The position numbers and the translations under genes are program-made. DNA of 35,945 bases from contig CADBOG010000146.1 of the NCBI GenBank assembly GCA_902796265.1, positions 1 to 35,945 on the forward strand, in the 5' to 3' direction. The notes under the pieces are model-generated. The model did no database searches. It saw nothing but the letters and a program-made list of their open reading frames with translations, and had not been told where the DNA came from. Within the stretch, counting starts at the first letter, position 1, and each line of letters begins with the position of its first letter. Shown here piece by piece: positions 25,772 through 35,133 of the stretch. Source of the DNA: an uncultured Bacteroidota bacterium (GTDB taxonomy: Bacteria > Bacteroidota > Bacteroidia > Bacteroidales > P3).

Positions 25772-25855
25772 AATTCTAATGGCCGATTTGGATTTAAACC
25801 AAATCGGCCATTAGAATTGTTGTTGTACAACAGGTTGTTCTAATGACCGATTTGG
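25772..25855. repeat. Three-copy A-A'-A repeat able to form alternative hairpins
   Basis: Arm A (25772-25791, AATTCTAATGGCCGATTTGG) is exactly complementary to A' (25799-25818) over 20 bp with a 7-nt loop. A second direct copy of A, 18 bp with one substitution (TTCTAATGACCGATTTGG), is at 25838-25855, so A' can pair with either copy. Between A' and the second A lies a 10-bp palindrome (GTTGTACAAC, 25822-25831). It occupies the convergent junction of the fRMsr-MsrA gene and the leftward membrane-protein gene, 15 bp after the former stop. It may act as a bidirectional terminator or be a REP-like element. Confidence 0.92.
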
Positions 25856-25877
25856 GCTTATTATGGGGGTACACTTG

Positions 25878-26423
25878 TTAAGCGAAGCGTTCCTGTATCT
25901 CGTTCTTCATGAACTCGATAGCTTCATCTGTGGGTATCTTGCTCTTTGCGCAGCTCTCGAAGATAGCACCAGCAAGGCTTGTGGGGTCGGCATCAGCAGG
26001 AAGCTTGACGGCACTGCCATTTATGAGGTTAATCATCTCCTCTTTGGCTTCGCGTATGCGGTTCCAACTCTCGGTGGTGAGATAAACCTGCTGGCTGAGG
26101 TTATGCTCCCATTCGTCGCGAATACTTTTGGTCATCGCAATTTGCAGAGCCTTAATATCCATTCCTGGACGGAAAGTGCGGAGGATTAAACTGTTGGGCG
26201 AGATGCGTTCAAGGTAGAGTGCCATGCGCTCGTATGCTTGGAGTCGGATAGGGGTTACCACTTTAAGAGACTCTTTATGCTCATCGATGCGCATCTGAAG
26301 CATCTGGCTCTTCTGTTGGTTGTCGAAATAAGTTTTGGCTATCTTATAGAAGATGAAGCCTGTTATTGCCACCGAGAGAAGGGCAGTGGCGAGGATGATA
26401 ATAGATGTTAAGAGTGTGTTCAT
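25878..26423 (-). CDS. Conserved Bacteroidota inner-membrane protein, function unknown
   Basis: 181 residues from the start MNTLLTSIIIL (26421-26423), with one N-terminal transmembrane helix (about 5-27, IILATALLSVAITGFIFYKI), then a cytoplasmic or periplasmic alpha-helical domain. The conserved patterns LQAYERMALYLERISPNSLILR, EWEHNLSQQVYLT and WNRIREAKEEMINLI are those of a family I know only from Bacteroidota (probably DUF7935) with no assigned function. A longer reading frame to 26465 adds MPLIIPIISKDIKN before a better-placed start and is not preferred. It follows lepA by 63 bp with a hairpin between, so it may be co-transcribed in part. Nothing catalytic is visible. Confidence 0.85.
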   Translation of the reverse strand: MNTLLTSIIILATALLSVAITGFIFYKIAKTYFDNQQKSQMLQMRIDEHKESLKVVTPIRLQAYERMALYLERISPNSLILRTFRPGMDIKALQIAMTKSIRDEWEHNLSQQVYLTTESWNRIREAKEEMINLINGSAVKLPADADPTSLAGAIFESCAKSKIPTDEAIEFMKNEIQERFA

Positions 26424-26444
26424 GTTTTTTATGTCTTTGGAAAT

Positions 26445-26479
26445 AATCGGGATAATCAGAGGCACTGATTATTCCGATT
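26445..26479 (-). terminator. Hairpin after lepA, possible weak terminator
   Basis: 15-nt arms (26445-26459 and 26465-26479) pair with a single mismatch around a 5-nt loop. On the minus strand the stem is followed by ATTTCC, so the T run is weak. It sits between the lepA stop (26487) and the next start (26423), where it could terminate or attenuate read-through. Confidence 0.55.
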
Positions 26480-26486
26480 GTTTCAT

Positions 26487-28262
26487 TTAATCTAATTTCA
26501 ATACTGCTAGGAATGCACTTTGTGGCACTTCCACGTTGCCAACTTGTCGCATGCGTTTCTTGCCCTCTTTTTGTTTCTCAAGAAGTTTGCGTTTACGTGT
26601 GATATCGCCTCCGTAGCATTTGGCCGTGACATCCTTGCGCACTTGGCGCACCGTTTCGCGGGCGATAATCTTGCTTCCTATGGCTGCCTGGATGGCTACA
26701 TCAAACTGTTGGCGTGGAATGAGGTCTTTGAGTTTCTCGCACATCTTGCGACCGATGGGGTAGGCGTTGTCGACATAAGTTAGCGTGGAGAGGGCATCGA
26801 CAGGGTCTCCATTCAATAGTATCTCGAGTTTGACTAACTTGGATGGCTTGAAGCCGTTGAGATAGTAATCGAACGAGGCATAGCCTTTGGATATGGATTT
26901 TAGTTTGTCGTAGAAGTCGAACACCACTTCACCCAATGGAAGGTCGAAGGTTATCTCAATACGGTCGGTGGTAAGGTAGTTCTGGTTCTTTAGGATGCCG
27001 CGTTTGTCCATGCAGAGCTTTATGACGGGGCCGATATAGTCAGCTTTAGTGATGATCTGAGCATGGATGTAAGGTTCATATACTTCGCTGATATTATTTG
27101 GTTCGGGCATTCCCGATGGGTTGTAGACGTCTATCTCTGTGCCGTTGGTTAGTTTGACCTTGTACTGCACGTTTGGCACGGTGGTGATGACATCCATGTT
27201 GAATTCTCGTGTGAGTCGCTCCTGTACAATTTCCATGTGAAGAAGGCCGAGGAAACCGCAGCGGAATCCGAATCCGAGTGCCAGCGAGCTTTCGGGCTCA
27301 AAGGTGAGGGATGCGTCGTTAAGCTGTAGTTTTTCGATGCTGGCACGCAACTCTTCGTAATCGTCTGTGTCTACAGGATAGACACCAGCAAAGACCATAG
27401 GTTTGACGGCTTCAAAACCTTCGATGGCATTCTCGCATGGGTTGTCGACATGGGTTATGGTATCGCCCACACGAACCTCTTTCGATGTTTTGATGCCGCT
27501 GATGATATAACCGACATCACCTGCACGCAGTTCCTTCCGTGGCTCCATATTGAGTCGGAGTACACCAATCTCGTCTGCGTGATAGTCTTTTTCGGTGCTG
27601 ACGAACATGACATGATCATTGGTGCGGAGTGTTCCGTTCATGATACGGAAATAGCTTATTATGCCTCGGAACGGGTTAAATACCGAGTCGAAAACGAGTG
27701 CTTGAAGAGGAGCGTTCTCGTCACCTTTTGGTGCTGGGATGCGGTCAACGATAGCTTCGAGAATGGCAGGCACACCTTCTCCTGTCTTTGCGCTGCAAGA
27801 TAGTATCTCTTCTCGTGTGCAGCCAAGCAGGTCAATAATCTCGTCGGCAACCTCTTCGGGCATGGCGCTATCGAGGTCTATTTTGTTCATCACAGGGATA
27901 ATCTCAAGGTCGTTCTCGAGGGCGAGGTAGAGGTTGCTGATAGTTTGAGCCTGGATGCCTTGGGTGGCGTCAACAACGAGCAGGGCACCCTCGCATGCGG
28001 CTATGGAACGGGATACTTCATAGCTGAAGTCAACGTGACCTGGGGTATCGATGAGGTTGAGGACATAGTCCTTGTAGTTCATCTGGATAGCATGGCTCTT
28101 GATGGTGATGCCACGTTCTTTCTCAAGTTCCATATCATCGAGTACCTGGTCTTGCATGTCGCGCTGCGAGACAGTGTTGGTTACCTCCAATAAACGGTCG
28201 GCCAGTGTGCTTTTGCCATGGTCGATGTGGGCGATGATACAGAAGTTGCGGATGTTTTTCAA
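26487..28262 (-). CDS. lepA: Elongation factor 4 (LepA)
   Basis: Ribosome-associated GTPase that acts on elongating or initiating ribosomes under stress. 591 residues, normal length. GTPase motifs: G1 AHIDHGKS (11-18), G2/switch I in [12 protein letters not shown]3 DTPGHVDF, G4 NKIDLDSA, G5 SAKTGEGV. The EF4-specific C-terminal domain is present ([41 protein letters not shown]). The start is TTG at 28260-28262, the only candidate that gives the family N-terminus ([17 protein letters not shown]); no in-frame ATG lies upstream. A hairpin lies 48-85 bp upstream of the start. Confidence 0.97.
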   Translation of the reverse strand: MKNIRNFCIIAHIDHGKSTLADRLLEVTNTVSQRDMQDQVLDDMELEKERGITIKSHAIQMNYKDYVLNLIDTPGHVDFSYEVSRSIAACEGALLVVDATQGIQAQTISNLYLALENDLEIIPVMNKIDLDSAMPEEVADEIIDLLGCTREEILSCSAKTGEGVPAILEAIVDRIPAPKGDENAPLQALVFDSVFNPFRGIISYFRIMNGTLRTNDHVMFVSTEKDYHADEIGVLRLNMEPRKELRAGDVGYIISGIKTSKEVRVGDTITHVDNPCENAIEGFEAVKPMVFAGVYPVDTDDYEELRASIEKLQLNDASLTFEPESSLALGFGFRCGFLGLLHMEIVQERLTREFNMDVITTVPNVQYKVKLTNGTEIDVYNPSGMPEPNNISEVYEPYIHAQIITKADYIGPVIKLCMDKRGILKNQNYLTTDRIEITFDLPLGEVVFDFYDKLKSISKGYASFDYYLNGFKPSKLVKLEILLNGDPVDALSTLTYVDNAYPIGRKMCEKLKDLIPRQQFDVAIQAAIGSKIIARETVRQVRKDVTAKCYGGDITRKRKLLEKQKEGKKRMRQVGNVEVPQSAFLAVLKLD

Positions 28263-28309
28263 GAAAGTATTGGGATTTAAGGTTTACTGATTAATCTGAA
28301 AAAGCAAGA

Positions 28310-28347
28310 TGTGAAGATGAAAAGGATTATGACTTTCCATCTTCACA
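28310..28347 (-). terminator. Hairpin between the small cysteine-rich gene and lepA
   Basis: TGTGAAGATG-AAAAG (28310-28324) pairs with 28333-28347 over 15 positions with one mismatch and an 8-nt loop. On the minus strand it lies 43 bp after the small gene stop and 48 bp before the lepA start, followed by CTTGCTTTTTC. It is probably a weak terminator of the upstream gene. Confidence 0.5.
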
Positions 28348-28389
28348 ACTTTCCATAGCTTTACCTATTGTTAAAGGGTAGGGTATCAA

Positions 28390-28710
28390 TTATTGCTTTG
28401 CGTTGTCAGTTGTTTTGCAAGCTTTCTTGCAGGCTTTCTTGCACTCTGTATTGGCGTTGTTTGTTGTGTTGGGAGCAGGGGCATTAGCTGCGACTTTTGC
28501 CTTGTTGTCCTTGTCGCATTTTGTTGCATTAGGGCATTTGCCGCAGTTGTGTTTGCTGGCAGCTGCTTTTGTCTCAGCTTTTTTAGCAGGCTGTTCAGTC
28601 TTCACTGCTTTAGTTGCAGTTTCGGTATTGTTGTTCTTCTTAGGAGTCTGTGCAAAAGCGAGACCTGCGCAAAGCATCATGCTGGCTACAAAAAGGAAAA
28701 CTTTTTTCAT
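28390..28710 (-). CDS. Small secreted Lys/Ala-rich protein with two cysteine clusters
   Basis: 106 residues. MKKVFLFVASMMLCAGLAFAQ is a clear signal peptide, cleaved after position 20 or 21. The mature part is low-complexity, rich in Lys, Ala, Asn and Thr. It has two cysteine groups: C56, C59, C65 (NCGKCPNATKC) and C90, C94, C98 (CKKACKKAC, i.e. Cys every four residues). Six cysteines, an even number, in a periplasmic protein suggest metal binding or disulfides. I recognise no family. Located 163 bp downstream of the alpha-2-macroglobulin gene and 127 bp upstream of lepA. The opposite strand also reads open for 110 codons, but it lacks any sensible product. Confidence 0.75.
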   Translation of the reverse strand: MKKVFLFVASMMLCAGLAFAQTPKKNNNTETATKAVKTEQPAKKAETKAAASKHNCGKCPNATKCDKDNKAKVAANAPAPNTTNNANTECKKACKKACKTTDNAKQ

Positions 28711-28825
28711 TTGTTTTGTTTTTAAGGGTTATTGATTCTGTTTTTATTTGTATTTATATATAGATTGTATAACGATGAAATGCATATATTAGTATACGAA
28801 CCTGAAAAAAAATTGCACCATTTGA

Positions 28826-28843
28826 AAACAAACCTGTTTGTTT
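28826..28843. promoter_or_regulatory. Operator-like dyad upstream of the small cysteine-rich gene
   Basis: AAACAAAC-CT-GTTTGTTT is an exact 8-bp inverted repeat with a 2-bp centre, 30 bp past the alpha-2-macroglobulin stop and 116 bp upstream of the small gene. The 2-bp centre argues for a protein-binding dyad rather than an RNA hairpin. No regulator is indicated. Confidence 0.35.
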
Positions 28844-28873
28844 CCTTATTGCTAAGAGAGAGGACACACCCTG

Positions 28874-31800
28874 TTAATTATTAGATATGTTCAGCTTTAG
28901 TGATGGTGCTATGGCTCGGAATTCGGGGGCATAGGCACTATAAAAACTGCTGATGCCACTAGCAAAGACTCCCGAATGGCGCACCCAGAGGTCGTATTCC
29001 ACATAGTAGTGTCCTTCGTCGAGGCGGTCGATGTAGCAGTCGAAGGAGTCGTCACGCACATCGACATAATAGCTCAATCCGTCATTGTATTGCCAGCCAC
29101 TTTTGGTGCTTACCGGCTCTAACCCCGCTGCACGCTGGTCGCGAAGCACCATGTTGTCGAGGTCTCTACTGCAGTAGATGTCAATATGGAGACGAACACG
29201 GTCTCCCACTCGCAACACCGTACTGTCTCCGACAACTGATAGGCTACCATCATGATTCACAACAGACATTGTCTTGCGGAGTTTGATGCCAGTACCAGAG
29301 TAACGGACACTGTCTACTGGGGTATCGTGACTATAGAAGAGAGCGCCCCAAGCGGGAAAACGTGAAGTGGATTTGAGTATAATGTTTAGTTTGGATGTTT
29401 TTGTATCTAATGGTTGACAAATGGAGGACGATAGTTGGGTGCTGTCATTCATTGCGGTGCCGTTCACGGTAAGTGAGACATTGCCCATGGATTGGGCGTT
29501 GGCTGTGTCTGGTGTCCGAATCAGGGCGGATATTGCACTTGCGGTGGCCATATCGGTATTCCAGGTTGTACCTTGTCTGTAAGATAAAATCCATTGCTGG
29601 ATTCTGTTTACGGATTCCCAGTCGTGTAGCACATCGGCCATTACATCGACTGCCAATGAGGCATCTTCGATGGGTCGTAGATTTATACTCTCTGAAGGTT
29701 TAAAGGAGTTACTAATCCAGTACATTCCCATGCTGTCGTTAATATGAGCGCTCTCCTTGATGAGGGTGGCAAGGTGGACAGCATCGGCTGTGTCGCCCAT
29801 GCGTTGTAACATCAATGCCAGCTGACATTGGCTACGGAGGTTAAGGTTAGGATTCATGCTGCGCATCCGACACAGCAGGTGGTAGTAGCGGTAGGCCTTC
29901 TTGGTAAGGCTGTCACATATATCGAAGGGCTTGACATCCATATAGAGGCTACGGGTGTAAAGCGTTGAAAATGGCAGATATGGCTCAGAAAGCGAATCTA
30001 TTTTGTTGTAAAGTTCCACAATGTTACGGTCGAGATAATCTACGGCCTTTCTGTAGTAGCTTTCATAATATCTATTCGGTGAAGAACATTGTTTTATTCG
30101 TTGCATAACAACTTCTGTGACATATAGATTGGCTTTACGACCATTGGGCATCCAGCTCCAACCTCCTTGGCGGTGTTGAGCACGTAATAGTTTGTATAGT
30201 TTTTCTTTTGCATGTTCAGCATGACGGGTTCGCTCTTTCTCATTGTCAGATGGAAGTAACGAGCTAAGATGGTCAATAAAAATATTGTTGGCCAAATAGA
30301 TGCTGCCTGGCATACGATGTTTCTTAAAGTGAGGCAATGCATCTATGGCGTATTTTAATGGGCTGGCCGTGAAGGTGATGGATAGAGAGTCTCCCTCTTG
30401 TCTTTTGGCGATGGGTATGTTGTAGGTGCGTTGATGATCTTTTCCTTGTGGGTCGCCTGCGATATAGAGCATTCGACTAGTTGTAACACGTTCGTTCATC
30501 GACAGTACAGGAATCACTCCTTGTTCGCCGTCACTATGATGGGTGTTGTTACTAAAGTTATGTGCCTGGACTTTGTAGTTGGCTGTCCCCCAGTTTTTAT
30601 GCACAGGCAACCTAATTGAGGTGATTTTGCTTGTATGAGGTTCAATGGGGATTATTCTATGCTGTATGATATTGGCAAGGGAATGAGCTGAGTCAGAAAA
30701 ATTGAAGGTTACTTGTACCATCATGGCACTGTCGCTGAGGTTAGACACTTTTGCACGCAGCTCGATGGTGTCGCCTTGTCGCATGAAACGAGGCAGTTGG
30801 GGTTGTATCATCAATTCTTTCTGTGTCTGGATGATGCGGTTTATGTTCCCTATTGCGTATTTGTCTGTCCAAGCGAATCCTATTAGTTGCCACTGGGTGA
30901 GGGCATCAGGCAATGTGAAGTTTATTGTAATACTACCATCTTTTTCGCTGCGCAAAGCTGGCATGAAGAAGGCTAGTGTCGAGAGGTTTTTTCGCAAGTT
31001 GACAGGGGCTTCTGAAGAAGTGCCCTCAAAGTCGAAAGAATAAGCTATCTCAGCAATGGCACATTTGGGTGCTTGAATACCTAAGCGTTGACGAACATTG
31101 CCTGTCTGTGTCACCATACCATCTTCGCCTCGGGCATAGCCAATTCCAGCGACAATATCTTCGACACTGTTACCTGGCATTCTGGCTATGTCGTCGCTCG
31201 AGAGCCTCATTCCGGATTCGGGTGCGCCTATTTCATAATCAGGTATTTTTGCTGCTTTTATTACGACTTCTTTTAAGATGGCTCCAGAGGATCCTAATGT
31301 CATATTGCATACAGAATAACCTGTTCTCCTAATGGTTATTTTATACTTGGCTGTATTATAACCAATATAGCTTACTTCAATGTCGTAATTCCCAGGAGGT
31401 ACTGACACTATTTTGAAATTACCATCGAAATCTGTTCTTGCACCAGTGACTATTTTCCCGTCGAGTTTCAAAACGATGTTTACTCCGATTAGCGGTTCGT
31501 TTGTTTTCTCATCAGTGATAGTGCCTATAAGTGAGCCGACACCAATCTTTTGACTTCTGTCAGACATACTCCTGAAAGAATACCCTAGTTGAGGTTTATT
31601 ATTATCATAATATGATATAAGCGCAGGGTTTGTCTTAGGAAATCTTTCTTGAACGATGTCTGAATAATCGAAGCTTGTCCACATATCTCTAACTCTATAT
31701 CTAAAAAATGGCCAAAAACCATAATTTAAATGGTTGTATTGCTCCAGCGACTTATCGTACATCGTCAGGCATAGATTTGCTTCAGCGTTTGTCGAGTCGC

Positions 31801-34800
31801 TATGTGTCAGACGCAGTTTCCATTGCTCTGTAGCTCCTGGCTGCAGGTTGTCTCGGAATGTCTCGGTGTGTATTAATAGTTGCCGTTCAGGACGTGGCAC
31901 GTCTATGTAATACCGACGCACGAAATAATGTCCGTCGCGAACTGCCGCAAACGACACAACGCATCCGTCTTTCATCTTTTTTGTGATGGGTATCTCGAAG
32001 ATGCTAATGCTGCGGTCGAGTATCATCATGCCTTTTTTGTATATTTTGCCAACATGTGTAATGTGGTAAAAGATAGGTTGGTTACCGTATGAGCTACCCA
32101 TCTCGATGCGGATGGTGTCGCCCACATTGCATGTAATAGACTGACGATAATCTTCTTGATGTTTAGGGGTAGTGCGCATCCACACTATGTTGGTGCCAGT
32201 AACTATGCCGTCTTTTGCAACATAGTTTACCACAGTGTCGTGTTGTGTACCGTCGGGCATAATGAAGTGTATGCGGTACATGCTTGACGGTAGGTTGTAT
32301 AGGTTGATGGATCGTTCTGTCGTTGTAGTGTCGAGGAGTGTGTCTACTACTGGCCAGTAACGAGGTAGGTTCTCCTCTCGTGTGAATGCGAGGTGAGGGA
32401 AGAGCCTACGGAAATCTCCCTCGCTGCCTACCCATTGGGCATCAGGGTGCATGGCCATCATTGTGTCGAGTGGGCGCAAGATGTCAGGTTGTTGCAGCTG
32501 CTGTACTGTGATATGTATGGCGCCATTCAAAGGCTGGTGGTCGAAGTTGTTATAAATATAGGTCAAATGACTCAAATCCTCACCTGTCAGCAGGCAATAG
32601 CCGTCAGCATTGCTCACATGGAGCGATAGACGACAGTCATGTGTCTCACCGTCGGCATCGGTCACAATGGCGTATGCAGTGAATACGTATGTGGCTTTGC
32701 TGTCAGTGTCACCTTCTGATGGTAAAGGTGTAAAAGAGAAACTAAAAGTTCCGTCATCGTTCACTGTGAGGCTGTCGCGAAAGGGATATTCTTTTGCCGC
32801 AGAGAAATACTTAAGAGGATTGTTGAGTTTCTCGCGTGCCACTTTCCATTGAACCTTGGCGTCTGTCATGGGTGCACCGCTGTAGCTCATCGCCATTCCA
32901 TAAATGGTTACGGGTTGCCCCATGTGGCGTACTGATACCGTGTCCACACCTTCCTTTGTTGCAGAAAGACTTGCTGTGAAGTGCGGTGGCCTATAGGCTT
33001 CTACCTTAATACTATGTGATTCTCTGTAGTCGTTTTTAGGTGTGGAGAGCGAGATATTATAGATGCCATTTTCTTCATCAGTAGGTATTACAAACCATCC
33101 CCAGCAGCGTCCATGCTGGTCGGTAGTCATGTAAAGAGTGTCTAAGGCTTTATTAAAATCGCGACCGAAAGTGGCAGTCACATTAAGGTTACGTGCCGGA
33201 CGTACTTTTATCTTCCAGTCGCTGCCCTTAATTCGTTGATGAAAGGCCTCGCAGCAGAAATGCACTGTGTCTCCCAACCGATATACGGGTCGGTCAGTCA
33301 TGACAAGTCTTATTTGTATCGAAGGGTCTATCCTCCAATCGTAACTTTTTTCATTAATTTGCACTGGACTATAACTGTACTTATTAAAAAAGTAGTGCCT
33401 ATATCCGTCAATATTGACTGACAATTTTTCATAGTCTATTAAGTTATAAGATACTGACGATATGGGAAATTGGAAAAAGCCCTCTTTATCAGTGCGGCAA
33501 CGACGATGGTATGATTTGGAAGTAATTACACCCCACCCTTCTAGAGTCACCCGATACCCTTTCATCGGCATGCCTGTAATGCGGTCAACAATATGACCAG
33601 CCGAATGTGATAATTCCGTCCATCGTCGGGCGGATCGAGGAATAGAATAGGTGATAAATGTGGCATCGGAAGAAACATAATTTAGGTAGCAGAGTCCTTT
33701 GTCGGTATAGACAACAAGATAGTAGTCGCCTTGTTCTATTGCGGGTAGTGGTACTAGATATTTGTGCTTCTGATGGTCGCCGGAATCGGGCAATTCCTGG
33801 TCCCATTTTGCTGTCGGAGTGATGGTTAATAAGGTATCAGATGGCCATTTTTTGTATTTGGGCAAGCTGTCTTGGCTCACAAGTCTAAAATGCAACAGCG
33901 ATGTGTTGCGAGCTTCTATGACGGCGAGCCGGTTGCGTTTTGATGACTCTGTGTTGTCGAAACGGATACTGAATTCTGAGTGTGTAATGACTCGTAGCAG
34001 AGATTTGCATCTGTTTGCACCATAGGTGTTTGGGTATAATCTCTCTGTTTCAAGGCAAATCTTTTCGGATGCCACTTTCTGATTTTTTGCATAGAGTTCT
34101 AAAGCTAACAGCGAAGCGAGCGAAGCCTTCAAATCATCTCTGACATTGAGTTTTCTGTAGTGAGCATAGAGACTGTCAATGATAGCTAAGCTGTTATCGT
34201 TTGAGGGCATATAATATAGTCGCTCCAATTCGAACCATAGAGCATAATCAGTTGGCATATCGGAATACAATTTTGCCACTCTCTTGTGCATCTTCATGAA
34301 GAACTCTTGGGTGGGATAGGGCTTTAACAGGTTCTGTGCCATCGCTCCAAGTAGGGTGCTGTCGATAGGGGGAGGTGCCAAGCTATCGTTGCGGAACATC
34401 ATTTGGTAGGCAGCTGGATTTGTTCTACGCAGCAGATCCCCATAAGCCAAGATGCTGTCAGCTATGGTTGTCAGGGTGTCCTCCATCCGTTGCCTGTGCC
34501 ATAGGTGATACACTAGTTTTGGGTCGTCAGAAGATGTATTGCGACTTAGCTGATAATATTCCTGTAGGTATACCTCGCGATAGGTCTGGAAAAGAATTCC
34601 GTATGCTATTGCACGGTCGGTACCTTTCAGTCTTCTTGTCAAAGTTGTAAAGCGAGCAATGGCCGAATCGGCTGGATATTTGTTGTAGGCGTAGTCGATG
34701 GTGGAAAGATAATATGCCGCTATAAGGCTGGTATATCCGTAGTTGTCGACTTGTGCCTTCCCACACAATCGCTCCACTTCTTTCCTTGCCGTGGTGAAGT

Positions 34801-34915
34801 ATCCTTCCGACAACAAGTTGTCGATACGGTTCCAGTTGTATCTGTTTTGACTATTACTGACGAATGATGCCAGGATGAAAGAGGTCACAATCAGTAGTTT
34901 GGCATATGATCTCAT
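28874..34915 (-). CDS. Alpha-2-macroglobulin-like protein with inserted carboxypeptidase-regulatory/plug segment
   Basis: 2013 residues, signal peptide MRSYAKLLIVTSFILASFVSNSQ. The N-terminal ~300 residues are helical repeat-like (SLLALELYAKNQKVASEKICLE). MG-type beta domains follow (PVYRLGDTVHF, FTPLPSEGDTDSKATYVFTAYAIV). Near residues 1125-1210 is a carboxypeptidase-regulatory-like domain (IGTITDEKTNEPLIGVNIVL, GNFKIVSVPPGNYDIEVSYIG). It continues into a receptor-plug-like stretch (LKEVVIKAAKIPDYE, SSDDIARMPGNSVEDIVAG). The A2M core follows at ~1310 (FFMPALRSEKDGSITINFTLP). The thioester motif (CxEQ) is missing: the site near residue 1530 reads RMPGSIYLAN. Bacterial A2Ms trap peptidases in the periplasm; here covalent trapping seems absent. 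Confidence 0.88.
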   Translation of the reverse strand: MRSYAKLLIVTSFILASFVSNSQNRYNWNRIDNLLSEGYFTTARKEVERLCGKAQVDNYGYTSLIAAYYLSTIDYAYNKYPADSAIARFTTLTRRLKGTDRAIAYGILFQTYREVYLQEYYQLSRNTSSDDPKLVYHLWHRQRMEDTLTTIADSILAYGDLLRRTNPAAYQMMFRNDSLAPPPIDSTLLGAMAQNLLKPYPTQEFFMKMHKRVAKLYSDMPTDYALWFELERLYYMPSNDNSLAIIDSLYAHYRKLNVRDDLKASLASLLALELYAKNQKVASEKICLETERLYPNTYGANRCKSLLRVITHSEFSIRFDNTESSKRNRLAVIEARNTSLLHFRLVSQDSLPKYKKWPSDTLLTITPTAKWDQELPDSGDHQKHKYLVPLPAIEQGDYYLVVYTDKGLCYLNYVSSDATFITYSIPRSARRWTELSHSAGHIVDRITGMPMKGYRVTLEGWGVITSKSYHRRCRTDKEGFFQFPISSVSYNLIDYEKLSVNIDGYRHYFFNKYSYSPVQINEKSYDWRIDPSIQIRLVMTDRPVYRLGDTVHFCCEAFHQRIKGSDWKIKVRPARNLNVTATFGRDFNKALDTLYMTTDQHGRCWGWFVIPTDEENGIYNISLSTPKNDYRESHSIKVEAYRPPHFTASLSATKEGVDTVSVRHMGQPVTIYGMAMSYSGAPMTDAKVQWKVAREKLNNPLKYFSAAKEYPFRDSLTVNDDGTFSFSFTPLPSEGDTDSKATYVFTAYAIVTDADGETHDCRLSLHVSNADGYCLLTGEDLSHLTYIYNNFDHQPLNGAIHITVQQLQQPDILRPLDTMMAMHPDAQWVGSEGDFRRLFPHLAFTREENLPRYWPVVDTLLDTTTTERSINLYNLPSSMYRIHFIMPDGTQHDTVVNYVAKDGIVTGTNIVWMRTTPKHQEDYRQSITCNVGDTIRIEMGSSYGNQPIFYHITHVGKIYKKGMMILDRSISIFEIPITKKMKDGCVVSFAAVRDGHYFVRRYYIDVPRPERQLLIHTETFRDNLQPGATEQWKLRLTHSDSTNAEANLCLTMYDKSLEQYNHLNYGFWPFFRYRVRDMWTSFDYSDIVQERFPKTNPALISYYDNNKPQLGYSFRSMSDRSQKIGVGSLIGTITDEKTNEPLIGVNIVLKLDGKIVTGARTDFDGNFKIVSVPPGNYDIEVSYIGYNTAKYKITIRRTGYSVCNMTLGSSGAILKEVVIKAAKIPDYEIGAPESGMRLSSDDIARMPGNSVEDIVAGIGYARGEDGMVTQTGNVRQRLGIQAPKCAIAEIAYSFDFEGTSSEAPVNLRKNLSTLAFFMPALRSEKDGSITINFTLPDALTQWQLIGFAWTDKYAIGNINRIIQTQKELMIQPQLPRFMRQGDTIELRAKVSNLSDSAMMVQVTFNFSDSAHSLANIIQHRIIPIEPHTSKITSIRLPVHKNWGTANYKVQAHNFSNNTHHSDGEQGVIPVLSMNERVTTSRMLYIAGDPQGKDHQRTYNIPIAKRQEGDSLSITFTASPLKYAIDALPHFKKHRMPGSIYLANNIFIDHLSSLLPSDNEKERTRHAEHAKEKLYKLLRAQHRQGGWSWMPNGRKANLYVTEVVMQRIKQCSSPNRYYESYYRKAVDYLDRNIVELYNKIDSLSEPYLPFSTLYTRSLYMDVKPFDICDSLTKKAYRYYHLLCRMRSMNPNLNLRSQCQLALMLQRMGDTADAVHLATLIKESAHINDSMGMYWISNSFKPSESINLRPIEDASLAVDVMADVLHDWESVNRIQQWILSYRQGTTWNTDMATASAISALIRTPDTANAQSMGNVSLTVNGTAMNDSTQLSSSICQPLDTKTSKLNIILKSTSRFPAWGALFYSHDTPVDSVRYSGTGIKLRKTMSVVNHDGSLSVVGDSTVLRVGDRVRLHIDIYCSRDLDNMVLRDQRAAGLEPVSTKSGWQYNDGLSYYVDVRDDSFDCYIDRLDEGHYYVEYDLWVRHSGVFASGISSFYSAYAPEFRAIAPSLKLNISNN

Positions 34916-35061
34916 AGCTTGATTATTGAGTGTTATACATTATGATTATCATCAATCATCACAAAAATGTAATCGCATCAAACTGAGACATTATTGTGGC
35001 AATTGCGAATAATCATTTATACAATATTAGTAACACAAACTTCTCGTATTTTACAGTAACG

Positions 35062-35106
35062 AAAAAAAGACCGTTCTGCCTTTATGGGGCGGAACTGTCT
35101 TTTTTT
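35062..35106 (-). terminator. Intrinsic terminator of tnaA
   Basis: An imperfect 19-bp stem (35062-35080 with 35088-35106), a 7-nt loop, and T-runs on both sides. On the minus strand it lies 28 bp after the tnaA stop and ends in TTTTTTT. It separates tnaA from the alpha-2-macroglobulin gene. Confidence 0.8.
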
Positions 35107-35133
35107 CATGATGCTTATAGATGATATGTTCTA

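Noticed and set aside
28393-28725. 110-codon plus-strand frame rich in Cys and Leu
   Set aside because: Mirror image of the Lys/Ala-rich secreted protein. The minus-strand reading has a clean signal peptide and stop, the plus-strand one does not look like a defined membrane protein.
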